Source: Streptomyces spinosus (GTDB lineage: Bacteria > Actinomycetota > Actinomycetes > Streptomycetales > Streptomycetaceae). From it: a stretch of 64,000 bases of DNA. The position numbers and the translations under genes were made by a program. Every line of letters starts with the position of its first letter. The stretch's first letter is position 1. Shown here in pieces: positions 17,860-25,684 of this stretch. The stretch covers positions 248,001 through 312,000 of the forward strand of contig NZ_JAINRC010000012.1 in NCBI RefSeq assembly GCF_020400655.1. The letters are read 5' to 3'. The notes under the pieces were generated by a model that was not told the origin of the DNA, made no database searches, and worked only from the letters and a program-made list of their open reading frames with translations.

Positions 17860-18531
17860 CTAGGCGGCCTTCGCCTTCGTGGCGTACATGTCCACGTACT
17901 CCTGCCCGGACAGCCGCATCACCTCGGCCATCACCGAGTCCGTCACCGCGCGCAGCACGTACCGGTCCCGGTCCATGCCGTCGTACCGCGAGAACTCCAT
18001 GGGCTCGCCGAAGCGGACGGTGACCCGGCCCGGCCGCGGGATGCCCCGTCCCCCCGGCTGGAGCTTGTCCGTGCCGATCATCGCGAAGGGCACCACCGGC
18101 GCACCGGTCATCAGGGTGAGGCGGGCGATGCCGGTGCGGCCCCGGTACAGGCGTCCGTCGGGCGAGCGCGTGCCCTCCGGGTAGATCCCGAAGATCCTGC
18201 CCTCCTCCAGGATGCGCCGCCCGGTCATCAGCGCGGCCACCCCGCCGCTCGCCCCGTCGCGGTCCACCGGGATCATGCCGACGCCGGTGAAGAACCAGGC
18301 CATCAGCCGGCCCTTGAAGCCCTTGCCGGTGACGTACTCGTCCTTGCCGATGAAGCACACCTGCCGCTTGCTGACCAGCGGCAGCACCATCGAGTCGATG
18401 AACGTGAGGTGATTACCGGCCAGAATCACCGGACCGTCGCCGGGGATGTTCTCCACGCCCTCCACCTGTGGGCGGAACATCAGGCGCATGATCGGTCCGA
18501 GCACTGCCTTGATGAGCGCGAAGCGGGACAA
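17860..18531 (-). CDS. 1-acyl-sn-glycerol-3-phosphate acyltransferase (PlsC-like)
   Basis: 223 residues from a TTG start that has GGAGGACCCG directly upstream; a longer TTG six codons earlier would place that site inside the gene. The acyltransferase box NHLTFID (NH-x4-D) and the substrate box YPEGTRS are intact, followed by PVVPFAMIG. One N-terminal hydrophobic helix anchors it at the membrane. It would acylate lysophosphatidic acid or a related lipid. It is divergent from the glycerophosphodiesterase gene, so both neighbours concern lipid metabolism. The exact acceptor is uncertain because actinomycetes have many paralogues. Confidence 0.88.
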   Translation of the reverse strand: MSRFALIKAVLGPIMRLMFRPQVEGVENIPGDGPVILAGNHLTFIDSMVLPLVSKRQVCFIGKDEYVTGKGFKGRLMAWFFTGVGMIPVDRDGASGGVAALMTGRRILEEGRIFGIYPEGTRSPDGRLYRGRTGIARLTLMTGAPVVPFAMIGTDKLQPGGRGIPRPGRVTVRFGEPMEFSRYDGMDRDRYVLRAVTDSVMAEVMRLSGQEYVDMYATKAKAA

Positions 18532-18877
18532 CGGGTCCTCCGATGTCAAAGGGGGCGATATGAGTCTGTGCAGGTGAGGACATTACTCGCGGCGCCGGGC
18601 CGCGCGCACATCGGGGACGTCCGGTTCACCGAGGTCTTACGAAGTGTTGACGCGGGTTTACCTGCGGTGGCGTGCGCTGAACGGCGCGTGACCGCCGTGC
18701 GCCGATGTGACGGACATCGCGCCGCACACGAGCCGCCGCCCCCGACGACGCGTCACCTTCCGCCGTTCGCAGGACATCCGACAGCACCCGGGTGTTCGGA
18801 CCGGAGCCTCCCTCCCGTCATGTGCACGCCCCTACGATCGGGCCGCACCGATGGACGAAGGCGGCAGGAGGGCGCTC
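18532..18877. other. Divergent intergenic region before the glycerophosphodiesterase gene
   Basis: This stretch separates two divergently read genes. A TACGAT at 18833-18838 is a fair -10 for the phosphodiesterase gene, and GGAGG at about 18866 is its ribosome site. An in-frame coding extension exists here but has no start site. I see no conserved gene. Confidence 0.5.
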
Positions 18878-20038
18878 ATGGACAGCGACCAGGCGAACGA
18901 GCAGACGCAGACGACGGGACGGAGGGCGCTGCTCGGCGCCGCGGTGCTCGGCGCGGGCGGAGCGGTCCTCGGACTGTCCGGCACGGCCCGGGCGGCCGGG
19001 CACGGGGGACGCGGGCTGAAGGGCCTGCCGGTGCCGACGGTCATCGGCCACCGGGGTGCCAGCGGCTACCGCCCCGAACACACCTTCGGCTCGTACGAGC
19101 TGGCCCTGGACCTGGGTGCCGACGTGGTCGAGGCGGGCGACCTGGTGCCCACCAAGGACGGCCACCTGGTCTGCCGGCACGAGCCCGAGATCGGCGGCAC
19201 GACGGACGTCGCCTCCCACCCGGAGTTCGCCGACCGCAGGACCACCAAGGTGCTCGACGGGGTCCCCACCACCGGCTGGTTCACCGAGGACTTCACGCTC
19301 GCCGAACTGAAGACGCTGCGCGCCGTCGAGCGCGTCCCCGCCAACCGTCCGCACAACACCCTCTACGACGGCCGCTGGGAGATCCCCACCTTCGAAGAGG
19401 TCCTGCGGTGGCAGGACGAGCAGACCCGCAAGCGCGGCAAGCAGGTCTGGATCTACCCGGAGACCAAGCACCCCACCTACTTCCGCAAGCTGGGCCTCGG
19501 CCTGGAGGAGCGGGTCGCCAAGCTGCTGCGCAAGTACGGCAAGGACGGCCGGAACTCCCCGGTCATCCTCCAGTCCTTCGAGCCCGGCAGCATCCAGCGG
19601 CTGAACCGGCTGGTCGACAACCCCCTCGTCGTCCTGCTGTCCTCGGCGGACAGCCGCCCGTACGACTTCGTCGAGGCGAACGACCCGCGCACGGTCGCCG
19701 ACCTCATCACGCCCAAGGGCCTGCGGGAGATCGCCGGTTACGCCCAGGGCATCGGCCCGACCCTGGACCTGGTCATCCCGAAGAAGGCGGACGGCACCCT
19801 GGCCGAGCCGACCACGCTGGTCTCCGACGCGCACAAGGTCGGCCTGATCCTGCACCCCTACACCATGCGGAACGAGAACCCCTTCCTGCCGGCCGAGTAC
19901 CGCAAGGGCACCGCGGCCGACGCCTACGGCGACGTCTTCGGCGCCTTCAAGAAGTACTTCGCGACCGGGATCGACGGCGTGTTCACCGACAACGCCGACA
20001 CCGGAGTGCTGGCCCGCGCCGACTTCCTGAAGGGCTGA
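18878..20038 (+). CDS. glpQ: Tat-exported glycerophosphodiester phosphodiesterase
   Basis: 386 residues from the ATG preceded by GGAGG. A twin-arginine signal (TTGRRALLGAAVLGAG) ends near SGTARAAG, so the enzyme is exported folded. The GDPD domain begins at VIGHRGASGYRPEHT, with the catalytic histidines and metal-binding E/D in DLVPTKDGHLVCRHEPE. It cleaves deacylated phospholipids to glycerol-3-phosphate and an alcohol, which is useful for phosphate or carbon scavenging. Length matches secreted GlpQ. A possible earlier ATG at 18851 lies just after a -10-like TACGAT and has no ribosome site. Confidence 0.92.
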   Translation: MDSDQANEQTQTTGRRALLGAAVLGAGGAVLGLSGTARAAGHGGRGLKGLPVPTVIGHRGASGYRPEHTFGSYELALDLGADVVEAGDLVPTKDGHLVCRHEPEIGGTTDVASHPEFADRRTTKVLDGVPTTGWFTEDFTLAELKTLRAVERVPANRPHNTLYDGRWEIPTFEEVLRWQDEQTRKRGKQVWIYPETKHPTYFRKLGLGLEERVAKLLRKYGKDGRNSPVILQSFEPGSIQRLNRLVDNPLVVLLSSADSRPYDFVEANDPRTVADLITPKGLREIAGYAQGIGPTLDLVIPKKADGTLAEPTTLVSDAHKVGLILHPYTMRNENPFLPAEYRKGTAADAYGDVFGAFKKYFATGIDGVFTDNADTGVLARADFLKG

Positions 20039-20117
20039 CGGCCCCCTTCCGGACGGCCGGCGGCACCCCGCGCGTCAACGCCGTGCCGTCCGGCGCCCCG
20101 TTCGGGCTGACTGTGCG

Positions 20118-20145
20118 CCGCCCCGGCAACCCGCCGCCGGGGCGG
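20118..20145 (+). terminator. Terminator-like hairpin after glpQ
   Basis: CCGCCCCGG and CCGGGGCGG form a perfect 9-bp stem with a 10-base loop, followed by TTCGT. It sits 80 bases after glpQ and just before the small sigma-factor gene. Confidence 0.65.
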
Positions 20146-20160
20146 TTCGTCGTTCCGCAT

Positions 20161-20667
20161 ATGACGCACGACCTGGTCGCCTCCCTGCATCCCCTGCTCA
20201 CCGCCGAGGCCTCCGCCGAGGCATATGCCGGGGGAGGTGAGCCGGGCGACCTGGAGCAGGCCGTCTGGCTCCGGCTCCTGGAGCGGCTGGAGACCGACGG
20301 GCCACCACCGGACCCGCACGGCTGGCTGCGCAAGGCGGTGCGCGCCGAGGCCCGCCGCACCCGCCGCACCACCCGCCTGGAACGGCCCTACGGCACCGAC
20401 CCGGCCGACGACCTGCGCGCCGGGCCGGAACAGCACGCACTGACCACCGCCCGGTACCGCGCCCTGCGGGACGCGGTCCGCCGCCTGCCCGGCCGTTGCC
20501 CCCGTCTCCTCGAAGCGCTGCTCTCACCCGACGACCTCACCTACCGGGAGATCGCGGGGGAGTTGGGTATCTCACAGGGCAGTCTCGGCCCGGAACGCTC
20601 CAGATGTCTCGGATGTCTGCGTCGATTGCTCACACCGGAGGTTGCGGCACGCCAAGCGCGGGGATAG
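20161..20667 (+). CDS. Small sigma-70/ECF-like sigma factor
   Basis: 168 residues from the ATG of MTHDLVASLHP. The N-terminal part (DLEQAVWLRLLERLE, PHGWLRKAVRAEARR) looks like a shortened region 2. The C-terminal part (LTYREIAGELGISQGSLGPERSRCLGCLRRLL) is a clear region 4 helix-turn-helix. It would direct RNA polymerase to a small set of promoters, but region 2 is too degenerate to predict which. No anti-sigma gene is adjacent. The start has no good ribosome site, so the true start may lie elsewhere. Confidence 0.78.
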   Translation: MTHDLVASLHPLLTAEASAEAYAGGGEPGDLEQAVWLRLLERLETDGPPPDPHGWLRKAVRAEARRTRRTTRLERPYGTDPADDLRAGPEQHALTTARYRALRDAVRRLPGRCPRLLEALLSPDDLTYREIAGELGISQGSLGPERSRCLGCLRRLLTPEVAARQARG

Positions 20668-20712
20668 GAGTGGGGGACGACAGGTGATCAGGTGAGCGGG
20701 AGGCATGCGCAC

Positions 20713-21210
20713 ATGGGCATGAGCGTGACCATCTCGGTGGCGACCGAACAGGACGCGGAGCAGATCTTCCGGCTCCAGTACCTGTGCTTCCAGAGCGAGG
20801 CGGCGCTGTACGGCAACTACCGCATCGACCCGCTCGTGCAGACCCTGGAATCCGTCCGCGAGGAGGTCGTCTCCGACTGCGTCTTCGTCGCCCGCCTCGG
20901 CGACGAGGTGGTCGGCTCGGTGCGCGGCAGGGTCACCGAGGACGGCGCGGCGGCCATCGGCAAGCTCTGCGTCCACCCCCGCTTGCAGGGCCACGGCATC
21001 GGCGCGAGGCTGCTGCGCACGGCCGAGGCCGCGCTGGCGGACGAGCGGGGCGCCACCCGGTTCCGCCTCTTCACCGGCCACCGCAGCGAGGGCAACCTCC
21101 GCCTGTACCGCCGCTCCGGCTACGAGACGGTCGGCAGGGCCAAGGGCGCCGACGGCGTAGAGATGATCATCCTGGAGAAGCAGGCGGGCGCGTACGCGCA
21201 GACGGCGTGA
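20713..21210 (+). CDS. GNAT-family N-acetyltransferase
   Basis: 165 residues from the ATG preceded by GGGAGG; a GTG at 20692 and an ATG at 20719 are alternatives. The acetyl-CoA binding motif VHPRLQGHGIGARLL (R/Q-x-x-G-x-G/A) is intact, and GNLRLYRRSGYETVG is the usual C-terminal motif. The acetyl acceptor cannot be predicted. A strong hairpin follows. Confidence 0.88.
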   Translation: MGMSVTISVATEQDAEQIFRLQYLCFQSEAALYGNYRIDPLVQTLESVREEVVSDCVFVARLGDEVVGSVRGRVTEDGAAAIGKLCVHPRLQGHGIGARLLRTAEAALADERGATRFRLFTGHRSEGNLRLYRRSGYETVGRAKGADGVEMIILEKQAGAYAQTA

Positions 21211-21215
21211 GGGCG

Positions 21216-21235
21216 CGCGCCCCGCAAGGGGCGCG
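21216..21235. terminator. Terminator between convergent genes
   Basis: CGCGCCCC-GCAA-GGGGCGCG forms a perfect 8-bp stem with a stable GNRA-type loop. It lies between the acetyltransferase and the convergent membrane-protein pair and could serve both. Confidence 0.7.
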
Positions 21236-21279
21236 GCCGGCCGCGCGAGCGACCGCGCCGTGCCCCCGGCCCACGCCCC

Positions 21280-21693
21280 TCAGGCGCCCCTGCGCACCGA
21301 CGCCTTCCGCAGCCAGTACATCGCGGAGAGCGGCAGGAGCACGGGGATGAAGACGTACCCCATCCCGTACTTCGACCACACCGTCGCGTCCGGGAACGCG
21401 GACGGCTCGACCAGGGTCCACGTGCCGACGATCAGCACGCCCGCGAGCTCCGCCGCACAGCACACCAGCGCCGCCCGGCGAGCCGTCTCCCCGCCGCGCA
21501 CCAGCGTGTACGTGATGAACCCGTACACCACGCCGGCCACGGCGGACAGGGAGTACGCGAGCGGCGCCCGGTCGAACTCCGTGGAGATCTGGTACGCGGA
21601 CCGCGACACGGCGCCGACCACCATCACGCCGTAAAACCAGACGAGCAGCATGCCCGGCCCGCTGATCAAACGGGCCGGCTTCTCCTGCGCCAC
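21280..21693 (-). CDS. Small integral membrane protein, four helices, unknown function
   Basis: About 137 residues from a GTG (21693; another GTG two codons upstream at 21699 is equally possible) with GAGGTGACG just before it. Four hydrophobic segments are visible: MLLVWFYGVMVVGAV, LSAVAGVVYGFITYTLV, AALVCCAAELAGVLIVGTW and YVFIPVLLPLSAMYWL. I recognise no family. It is the second gene of a pair with the four-helix protein at 21701-22060 and starts about eight bases after that gene ends. Confidence 0.78.
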   Translation of the reverse strand: MAQEKPARLISGPGMLLVWFYGVMVVGAVSRSAYQISTEFDRAPLAYSLSAVAGVVYGFITYTLVRGGETARRAALVCCAAELAGVLIVGTWTLVEPSAFPDATVWSKYGMGYVFIPVLLPLSAMYWLRKASVRRGA

Positions 21694-21700
21694 CGTCACC

Positions 21701-22060
21701 TCAGCCTCCCCAGATGTCGAAGAGCCGCACTTCCAGCACGGCCAGCACCACACCGCCGGCGGCCACCGTCACGGAGCCCCAGCGGCTCCGCTCGGCCAGC
21801 GACATGAAGCCCGCCGCCGGAACGCACGCGAACGCGCCCAGCAGATACGCCACGAAGATCGTCGTGCCCTGCTCCGGCTTCTCGCCCCGCGCCAGCGCCA
21901 CGACCCCGATGACCAGCTGCACCAGGGCCAGCAGCGACACCACGGCCATGCCGATGAAGTGCCAGTCCTTGGTCGGCTGGTCGCGGTAGGCGGCCCAGCC
22001 GCACCAGGCGGCGAGCAACAGCGCGGCGACCCCGGTCACCAGCGTCAGGGCATTGAGCAT
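21701..22060 (-). CDS. Small integral membrane protein, four helices, unknown function
   Basis: 119 residues. Segments are LTLVTGVAALLLAAWCGW, FIGMAVVSLLALVQLVIGVVAL, TTIFVAYLLGAFACVPAAGF and SVTVAAGGVVLAVLEV. It has short loops and no catalytic motif. Co-transcribed with the downstream membrane protein; the pair might form one complex. I recall this pair as common in Streptomyces but know no function. Confidence 0.8.
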   Translation of the reverse strand: MLNALTLVTGVAALLLAAWCGWAAYRDQPTKDWHFIGMAVVSLLALVQLVIGVVALARGEKPEQGTTIFVAYLLGAFACVPAAGFMSLAERSRWGSVTVAAGGVVLAVLEVRLFDIWGG

Positions 22061-22333
22061 GCCGTGACCTTATTACGGCGGAAACAGCCCATCGTCCCCG
22101 CCCCCGCCGTACGCGGTCCGACGCGGCCATCGTGGCATTGGCCACAACCCGCCGGGCGGCCGAGCCGGACGCCGGCCCGGTGGGAGGGCCCCGCCGCCCT
22201 TGTCCGCACTGGTGAAGGGCGGGGGAGCGGGGGTCATCGTGCCTGGCCGGATGTCCCACCGCCGCTGTCCGCCGCTGTCCAGCATGCGGACAGCGGCGGC
22301 TGGTCAGCACCGTTCGTCTGCTTTACTTCTCAC
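22061..22333. other. Non-coding region between the membrane-protein pair and the metNIQ leader
   Basis: It contains the promoter of the minus-strand membrane-protein pair and, at 22259-22299, a strong hairpin with two alternative left arms. A TTTACT six bases before the leader ATG at 22334 could be the -10 of a leaderless leader transcript. No gene seen. Confidence 0.5.
22259..22299. terminator. Hairpin with two competing left arms
   Basis: The 12-base arm CCGCCGCTGTCC occurs twice in overlap (22259-22270 and 22269-22280), and both can pair with GGACAGCGGCGG at 22288-22299. It gives either a 7-base or a longer loop. It is upstream of the metNIQ leader promoter and may insulate it. Confidence 0.55.
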
Positions 22334-22432
22334 ATGACCACGACGAGCTGCCGCACCCTTGCGACCGAGGCGACCCCGACGCCCGGTGCTCGTTGTATGT
22401 GTCGCCTGATGTGTCGAATGTGCACCTTCTAG
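22334..22432 (+). CDS. Cys/Met-rich leader peptide of the methionine-transport operon
   Basis: A 32-residue reading frame begins MTTTSCRTL and ends RCMCRLMCRMCTF, so its last 13 residues hold four Cys and three Met. Three of these four Cys codons are TGT, which is rare in GC-rich Streptomyces genes, and CGT and CGA are also used. It lies about 195 bases upstream of metN on the same strand. The presumed -10 TTTACT is so close that the message would start at or near the ATG. Tandem regulatory codons followed by stem-loops are the hallmark of leader-peptide attenuation. Ribosome stalling when Cys- or Met-tRNA is scarce would change the downstream fold. Existence of the peptide is inferred, not proven. 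Confidence 0.65.
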   Translation: MTTTSCRTLATEATPTPGARCMCRLMCRMCTF

Positions 22433-22435
22433 AGG

Positions 22436-22510
22436 GCCCCCGCATCAGCTGAGCCATGGGGGACCCCGCTCGAGCGAAGGCGAGAGTGGGGGAGCCCCGA
22501 AGCGAGACCC
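22436..22510 (+). promoter_or_regulatory. Alternative stem-loops after the leader peptide
   Basis: CCCCCGCAT just after the leader stop can pair with ATGGGGG at about 22456-22462. A second stem pairs CCCCGCTCG (22464-22472) with CGAGAGTGGGG (22481-22491). The overlapping G-runs mean the stems compete. I recall close variants of the second stem between genes in many Streptomyces genomes, so it may be a dispersed element used here as attenuator. Confidence 0.45.
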
Positions 22511-22627
22511 CTGGCATGTCCGTGCGCCGTAGGCCGTACGAGACGCACACCGCTTCCTTGCCGGAACCGCATGCACCCGTGCCCGGGCACACCCACGCCC
22601 GCGCACTCGACAGTGACGGAAACCCAC

Positions 22628-23662
22628 GTGATCACCACCTCGGGCCTGACCAAGGTCTACCGCTCCCGCGGCCGTGAGGTCACCGCCCTCGACGGCGTCG
22701 ATCTCCACGTCCGCGAAGGCGAGGTCTACGGCGTCATCGGCCAGTCCGGCGCCGGCAAGTCCTCGCTCATCCGCTGCGTCAACCTGCTGGAGCGCCCCAC
22801 CTCCGGCACCGTGACCGTCGCCGGGCAGGACCTCACCGCCCTGGCCGGACGCGGCCCGCGCGCCGGCCGGGAACTGCGCCGGGCCCGCAGCCGGATCGGC
22901 ATGGTCTTCCAGCACTTCAACCTGCTGTCCTCGCGGACCGTGCAGGACAACGTCGAACTGCCGCTGGAGATCCTCGGCCAGTCCGGCCGGGCCCGCTCCC
23001 GCAAGGCGCTCGAGCTGCTCGACCTGGTCGGCCTCGCCGACAAGGCCAAGGCCTACCCCGCCCAGCTCTCCGGCGGCCAGAAGCAGCGCGTCGGCATCGC
23101 CCGCGCCCTCGCCGGCGACCCCAAGGTGCTGCTCTCCGACGAGGCCACCAGCGCCCTCGACCCGGAGACCACCCGCTCCATCCTCCAGCTGCTGCGCGAC
23201 CTGAACCGGCAGCTGGGCCTGACCGTCCTGCTCATCACCCACGAGATGGACGTCGTGAAGTCGATCTGCGACTCCGCCGCCCTGATGGAGCGGGGCCGGA
23301 TCGTGGAGTCCGGCACGGTCAGCGAGCTGCTGGCCACCCCGGGCTCGGAGCTGGCCGCCGCGCTGTTCCCCGTCGGCGGCGAGGCCACCGGCAGCGACCG
23401 GACCGTCCTCGACGTCACCTTCCACGGTGAGGCCGCCACCCAGCCCGTCATCTCCCAGCTCTCGCGCACCTACAACATCGACATATCGATCCTCGGCGCC
23501 GCCATCGACACCGTCGGCGGCCTCCAGATCGGCCGCATGCGCATCGAACTGCCCGGCCGCTACGAGGACAACGTGGTGCCGGTCGGCTTCCTGCGCGAAC
23601 AGGGCCTGCAGATCGACGTGGTGGGCCAGGAGGCCCCGCTGGTGAAGGAAGGTGCCAAGTGA
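22628..23662 (+). CDS. metN: Methionine ABC transporter ATP-binding protein
   Basis: 344 residues from a GTG; a GTG five codons earlier is possible and neither has a strong ribosome site. Walker A GQSGAGKSS, the signature LSGGQKQRVGIARAL and the Walker B region VLLSDEATSALDPET are intact. The C-terminal NIL domain (about 265-340, including GGLQIGRMRIELPGR) is the regulatory ligand-binding domain typical of MetN, which closes the transporter when methionine is plentiful. It overlaps metI by four bases. The leader peptide upstream suggests transcriptional control as well. Confidence 0.95.
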   Translation: MITTSGLTKVYRSRGREVTALDGVDLHVREGEVYGVIGQSGAGKSSLIRCVNLLERPTSGTVTVAGQDLTALAGRGPRAGRELRRARSRIGMVFQHFNLLSSRTVQDNVELPLEILGQSGRARSRKALELLDLVGLADKAKAYPAQLSGGQKQRVGIARALAGDPKVLLSDEATSALDPETTRSILQLLRDLNRQLGLTVLLITHEMDVVKSICDSAALMERGRIVESGTVSELLATPGSELAAALFPVGGEATGSDRTVLDVTFHGEAATQPVISQLSRTYNIDISILGAAIDTVGGLQIGRMRIELPGRYEDNVVPVGFLREQGLQIDVVGQEAPLVKEGAK

Positions 23663-24396
23663 CCTGGTCCGAGATGCAGCCGCTGCTGTCCCAGGCGTGT
23701 TCCGAGACGCTCACGATGGTGCTCTGGTCCACCCTGATCGCCGTCGCGGCCGGCCTCCCGCTCGGTCTCCTCCTCGTCGTCACCGACCGGGGCGGCCTGG
23801 TCCAGAACGTCGTCGCCAACAAGGTGGTCGGCCAGGTCGTGAACATCGGCCGGTCCATGCCGTTCATCATCCTGATGGTCGCCCTGATGAGCTTCACCCG
23901 CTGGGTCACCGGCACGACCATCGGCACCACCGCCGCGATCGTGCCGCTCGCCATCGGCGGCATCCCGTTCTTCGCCCGCCTGGTCGAGACGGCCGTCCGC
24001 GAAGTGGACCACGGTCTGGTCGAGGCGGTGCAGTCCATGGGCGGCAACACCTGGACGGTCGTGCGCAAGGTCCTGATCCCCGAGGCCCTGCCCTCGCTGA
24101 TCGCCTCCACCACGACCACGCTCATCGCCCTCATCGGCTACTCCGCCATGGCCGGCACCGTCGGCGGCGGCGGCCTCGGCGACCTCGCCGTCCGCTACGG
24201 CTACCAGCGCTTCGAGACCCAGCTCATGTGGATCACCGTCGCGATCCTCGCCGTCGTCATCTCCCTCATCCAGTTCGCCGGCGACTTCGCGGCCCGCTCC
24301 CTGTACAGCCGGGGCGGCCGGTCGGGCCCGGCGCCCAGGCTGCGCCTGCTCAAGGCCAAGGAGCCGGCGGCGGCCGACGTCGGCAAGGTCGCGTAA
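23659..24396 (+). CDS. metI: Methionine ABC transporter permease
   Basis: 245 residues from a GTG overlapping the metN stop (GTGA). About five membrane helices are visible, with the coupling-loop region AVQSMGGNTWTVVRKVLIPEALP facing MetN. Glycine-rich GTVGGGGLGDLAVRYGYQRF is a MetI hallmark. It forms the channel of the MetNIQ importer for D- and L-methionine. Confidence 0.95.
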   Translation: MTWSEMQPLLSQACSETLTMVLWSTLIAVAAGLPLGLLLVVTDRGGLVQNVVANKVVGQVVNIGRSMPFIILMVALMSFTRWVTGTTIGTTAAIVPLAIGGIPFFARLVETAVREVDHGLVEAVQSMGGNTWTVVRKVLIPEALPSLIASTTTTLIALIGYSAMAGTVGGGGLGDLAVRYGYQRFETQLMWITVAILAVVISLIQFAGDFAARSLYSRGGRSGPAPRLRLLKAKEPAAADVGKVA

Positions 24397-24517
24397 GCCA
24401 CCCTCCCGGACACCCCGTCCGTCCACCCGTCACCCGACCACCACCCCCCACCGACGGCGCTCCGCGCCGGCAGCCCCTGATCCGGGGCAGTACCACCCTT
24501 AAGGAAAGGCACTTTTC

Positions 24518-25348
24518 GTGCGTAACGCCGCCAAGTTCACCACCGCCGTCCTCGCCGCCGGAGCCGTCACCCTCGGGCTCACCGCCTGCGGCTCGGACAA
24601 GGACTCCGGCTCCTCCGACTACAGCGGACCGCTGGTCGTCGCCGCGAGCCCGACCCCGCACGCCGAGATCCTGAACTTCGTCAAGGACAAGCTGGCGAAG
24701 AAGGCGGGCCTCGACCTGGAGGTCAAGGAGTTCACCGACTACATCACACCGAACACGGCGACCGAGGACGGCTCGGTGGACGCCAACTACTTCCAGAACC
24801 AGCCGTACCTGGACGACTTCAACAAGAAGCGCGGCACCCACATCGCGCCCGTCGTCACGGTGCACCTGGAGCCGCTCGGCCTGTACTCCCACAAGGTCAA
24901 GAAGGCCGACGCCCTCAAGAGCGGTGCGACCATCGCCGTCCCGAACGACGCCGTCAACGAGGCCCGCGCCCTGAAGCTGCTCGCCGCCAACGGGCTCATC
25001 ACCCTCAAGGACGGCGTCGGCACCGAGGCGACCCCGCAGGACATCACCAAGAACCCCAAGGACCTCAAGTTCAAGGAGGTCGAGGCGGCCCAGACCGCGC
25101 GCTCCCTGGACGACGTGGACGCGGCCGTGATCAACGGCAACTACGCCATCTCCGCCGGCATCAAGCCCGCCAAGGACGCCCTGGTCCTGGAGTCCGCGAA
25201 GAACAGCCCGTACGGCAACTTCCTCGCCGTCAAGGAGGGCAACCAGAAGGACCCGCGCGTGAAGAAGCTCGCCAAGCTCCTCACCTCGCCCGAGGTCAAG
25301 AAGTTCATCGAGGACAAGTACCAGGGCTCGGTCATCCCGTCCTTCTGA
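24518..25348 (+). CDS. metQ: Methionine-binding lipoprotein
   Basis: 276 residues from a GTG with AAGGAAAGG upstream. A lipoprotein signal ends in LGLTAC, so the protein is tethered outside the membrane by Cys24. The NLPA-family fold follows, with TPHAEIL, the NYFQNQPYLDDF ligand loop and VINGNYAISAG. It delivers methionine to MetNI. The last 30 residues are closely mirrored by a short reading frame immediately downstream at 25371-25523. Confidence 0.95.
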   Translation: MRNAAKFTTAVLAAGAVTLGLTACGSDKDSGSSDYSGPLVVAASPTPHAEILNFVKDKLAKKAGLDLEVKEFTDYITPNTATEDGSVDANYFQNQPYLDDFNKKRGTHIAPVVTVHLEPLGLYSHKVKKADALKSGATIAVPNDAVNEARALKLLAANGLITLKDGVGTEATPQDITKNPKDLKFKEVEAAQTARSLDDVDAAVINGNYAISAGIKPAKDALVLESAKNSPYGNFLAVKEGNQKDPRVKKLAKLLTSPEVKKFIEDKYQGSVIPSF

Positions 25349-25370
25349 GCCGCGAGGGAGGAACGGACCG

Positions 25371-25523
25371 GTGCGCGTGCCCGTCGTCGCCGTGACGGCC
25401 CTGGCCCTCGGCCTGACCACAACACGGGTGAAGAAGCTCGCGAAGCTGCTCCTCTCGCCCGAGGTGCGCAGGTTCATCCAGGACGAGTACAGCGGGTCCG
25501 TCCTGCCGACGACCGGCGGCTGA
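25371..25523 (+). pseudogene. Internally deleted relic of a second metQ
   Basis: A 50-codon open frame with its own GGAGGAAC ribosome site starts with a signal-like stretch (VRVPVVAVTALALGLTT). It jumps directly into a match of the MetQ C-terminus: TRVKKLAKLLLSPEVRRFIQ, then DEYSGSVLP, where metQ has RVKKLAKLLTSPEVKKFIE and DKYQGSVIP. The whole ligand-binding body of about 220 residues is missing, in frame. The simplest reading is a tandem metQ duplicate that suffered an in-frame deletion. Whether the 50-residue product is made or used is unknown. Confidence 0.8.
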
Positions 25524-25550
25524 CGGCACCCGCACCGCGTTCGGCGACGC

Positions 25551-25585
25551 ACGGGGTCCACTCCCTCACCGGGTGTGGACCCCGT
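25551..25585 (+). terminator. Terminator of the metNIQ operon
   Basis: ACGGGGTCCAC and GTGGACCCCGT form a perfect 11-bp stem with a 13-base loop, 28 bases after the relic stop codon. Confidence 0.8.
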
Positions 25586-25684
25586 CGTGCGGTTCAGTGG
25601 TTCGATGCTGCATGCTGGGCAGTTCAGCAGACCTGACGGTCCTGACGGTCTCTCGAGGAATTTCCGAAGGTTACGGAGCGGCGC

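Noticed and set aside
22441..22510. SAM riboswitch before metN
   Set aside because: The sequence does not show the kink-turn and pseudoknot pattern of SAM-I/IV classes that I know; the Cys/Met leader peptide explains regulation better.
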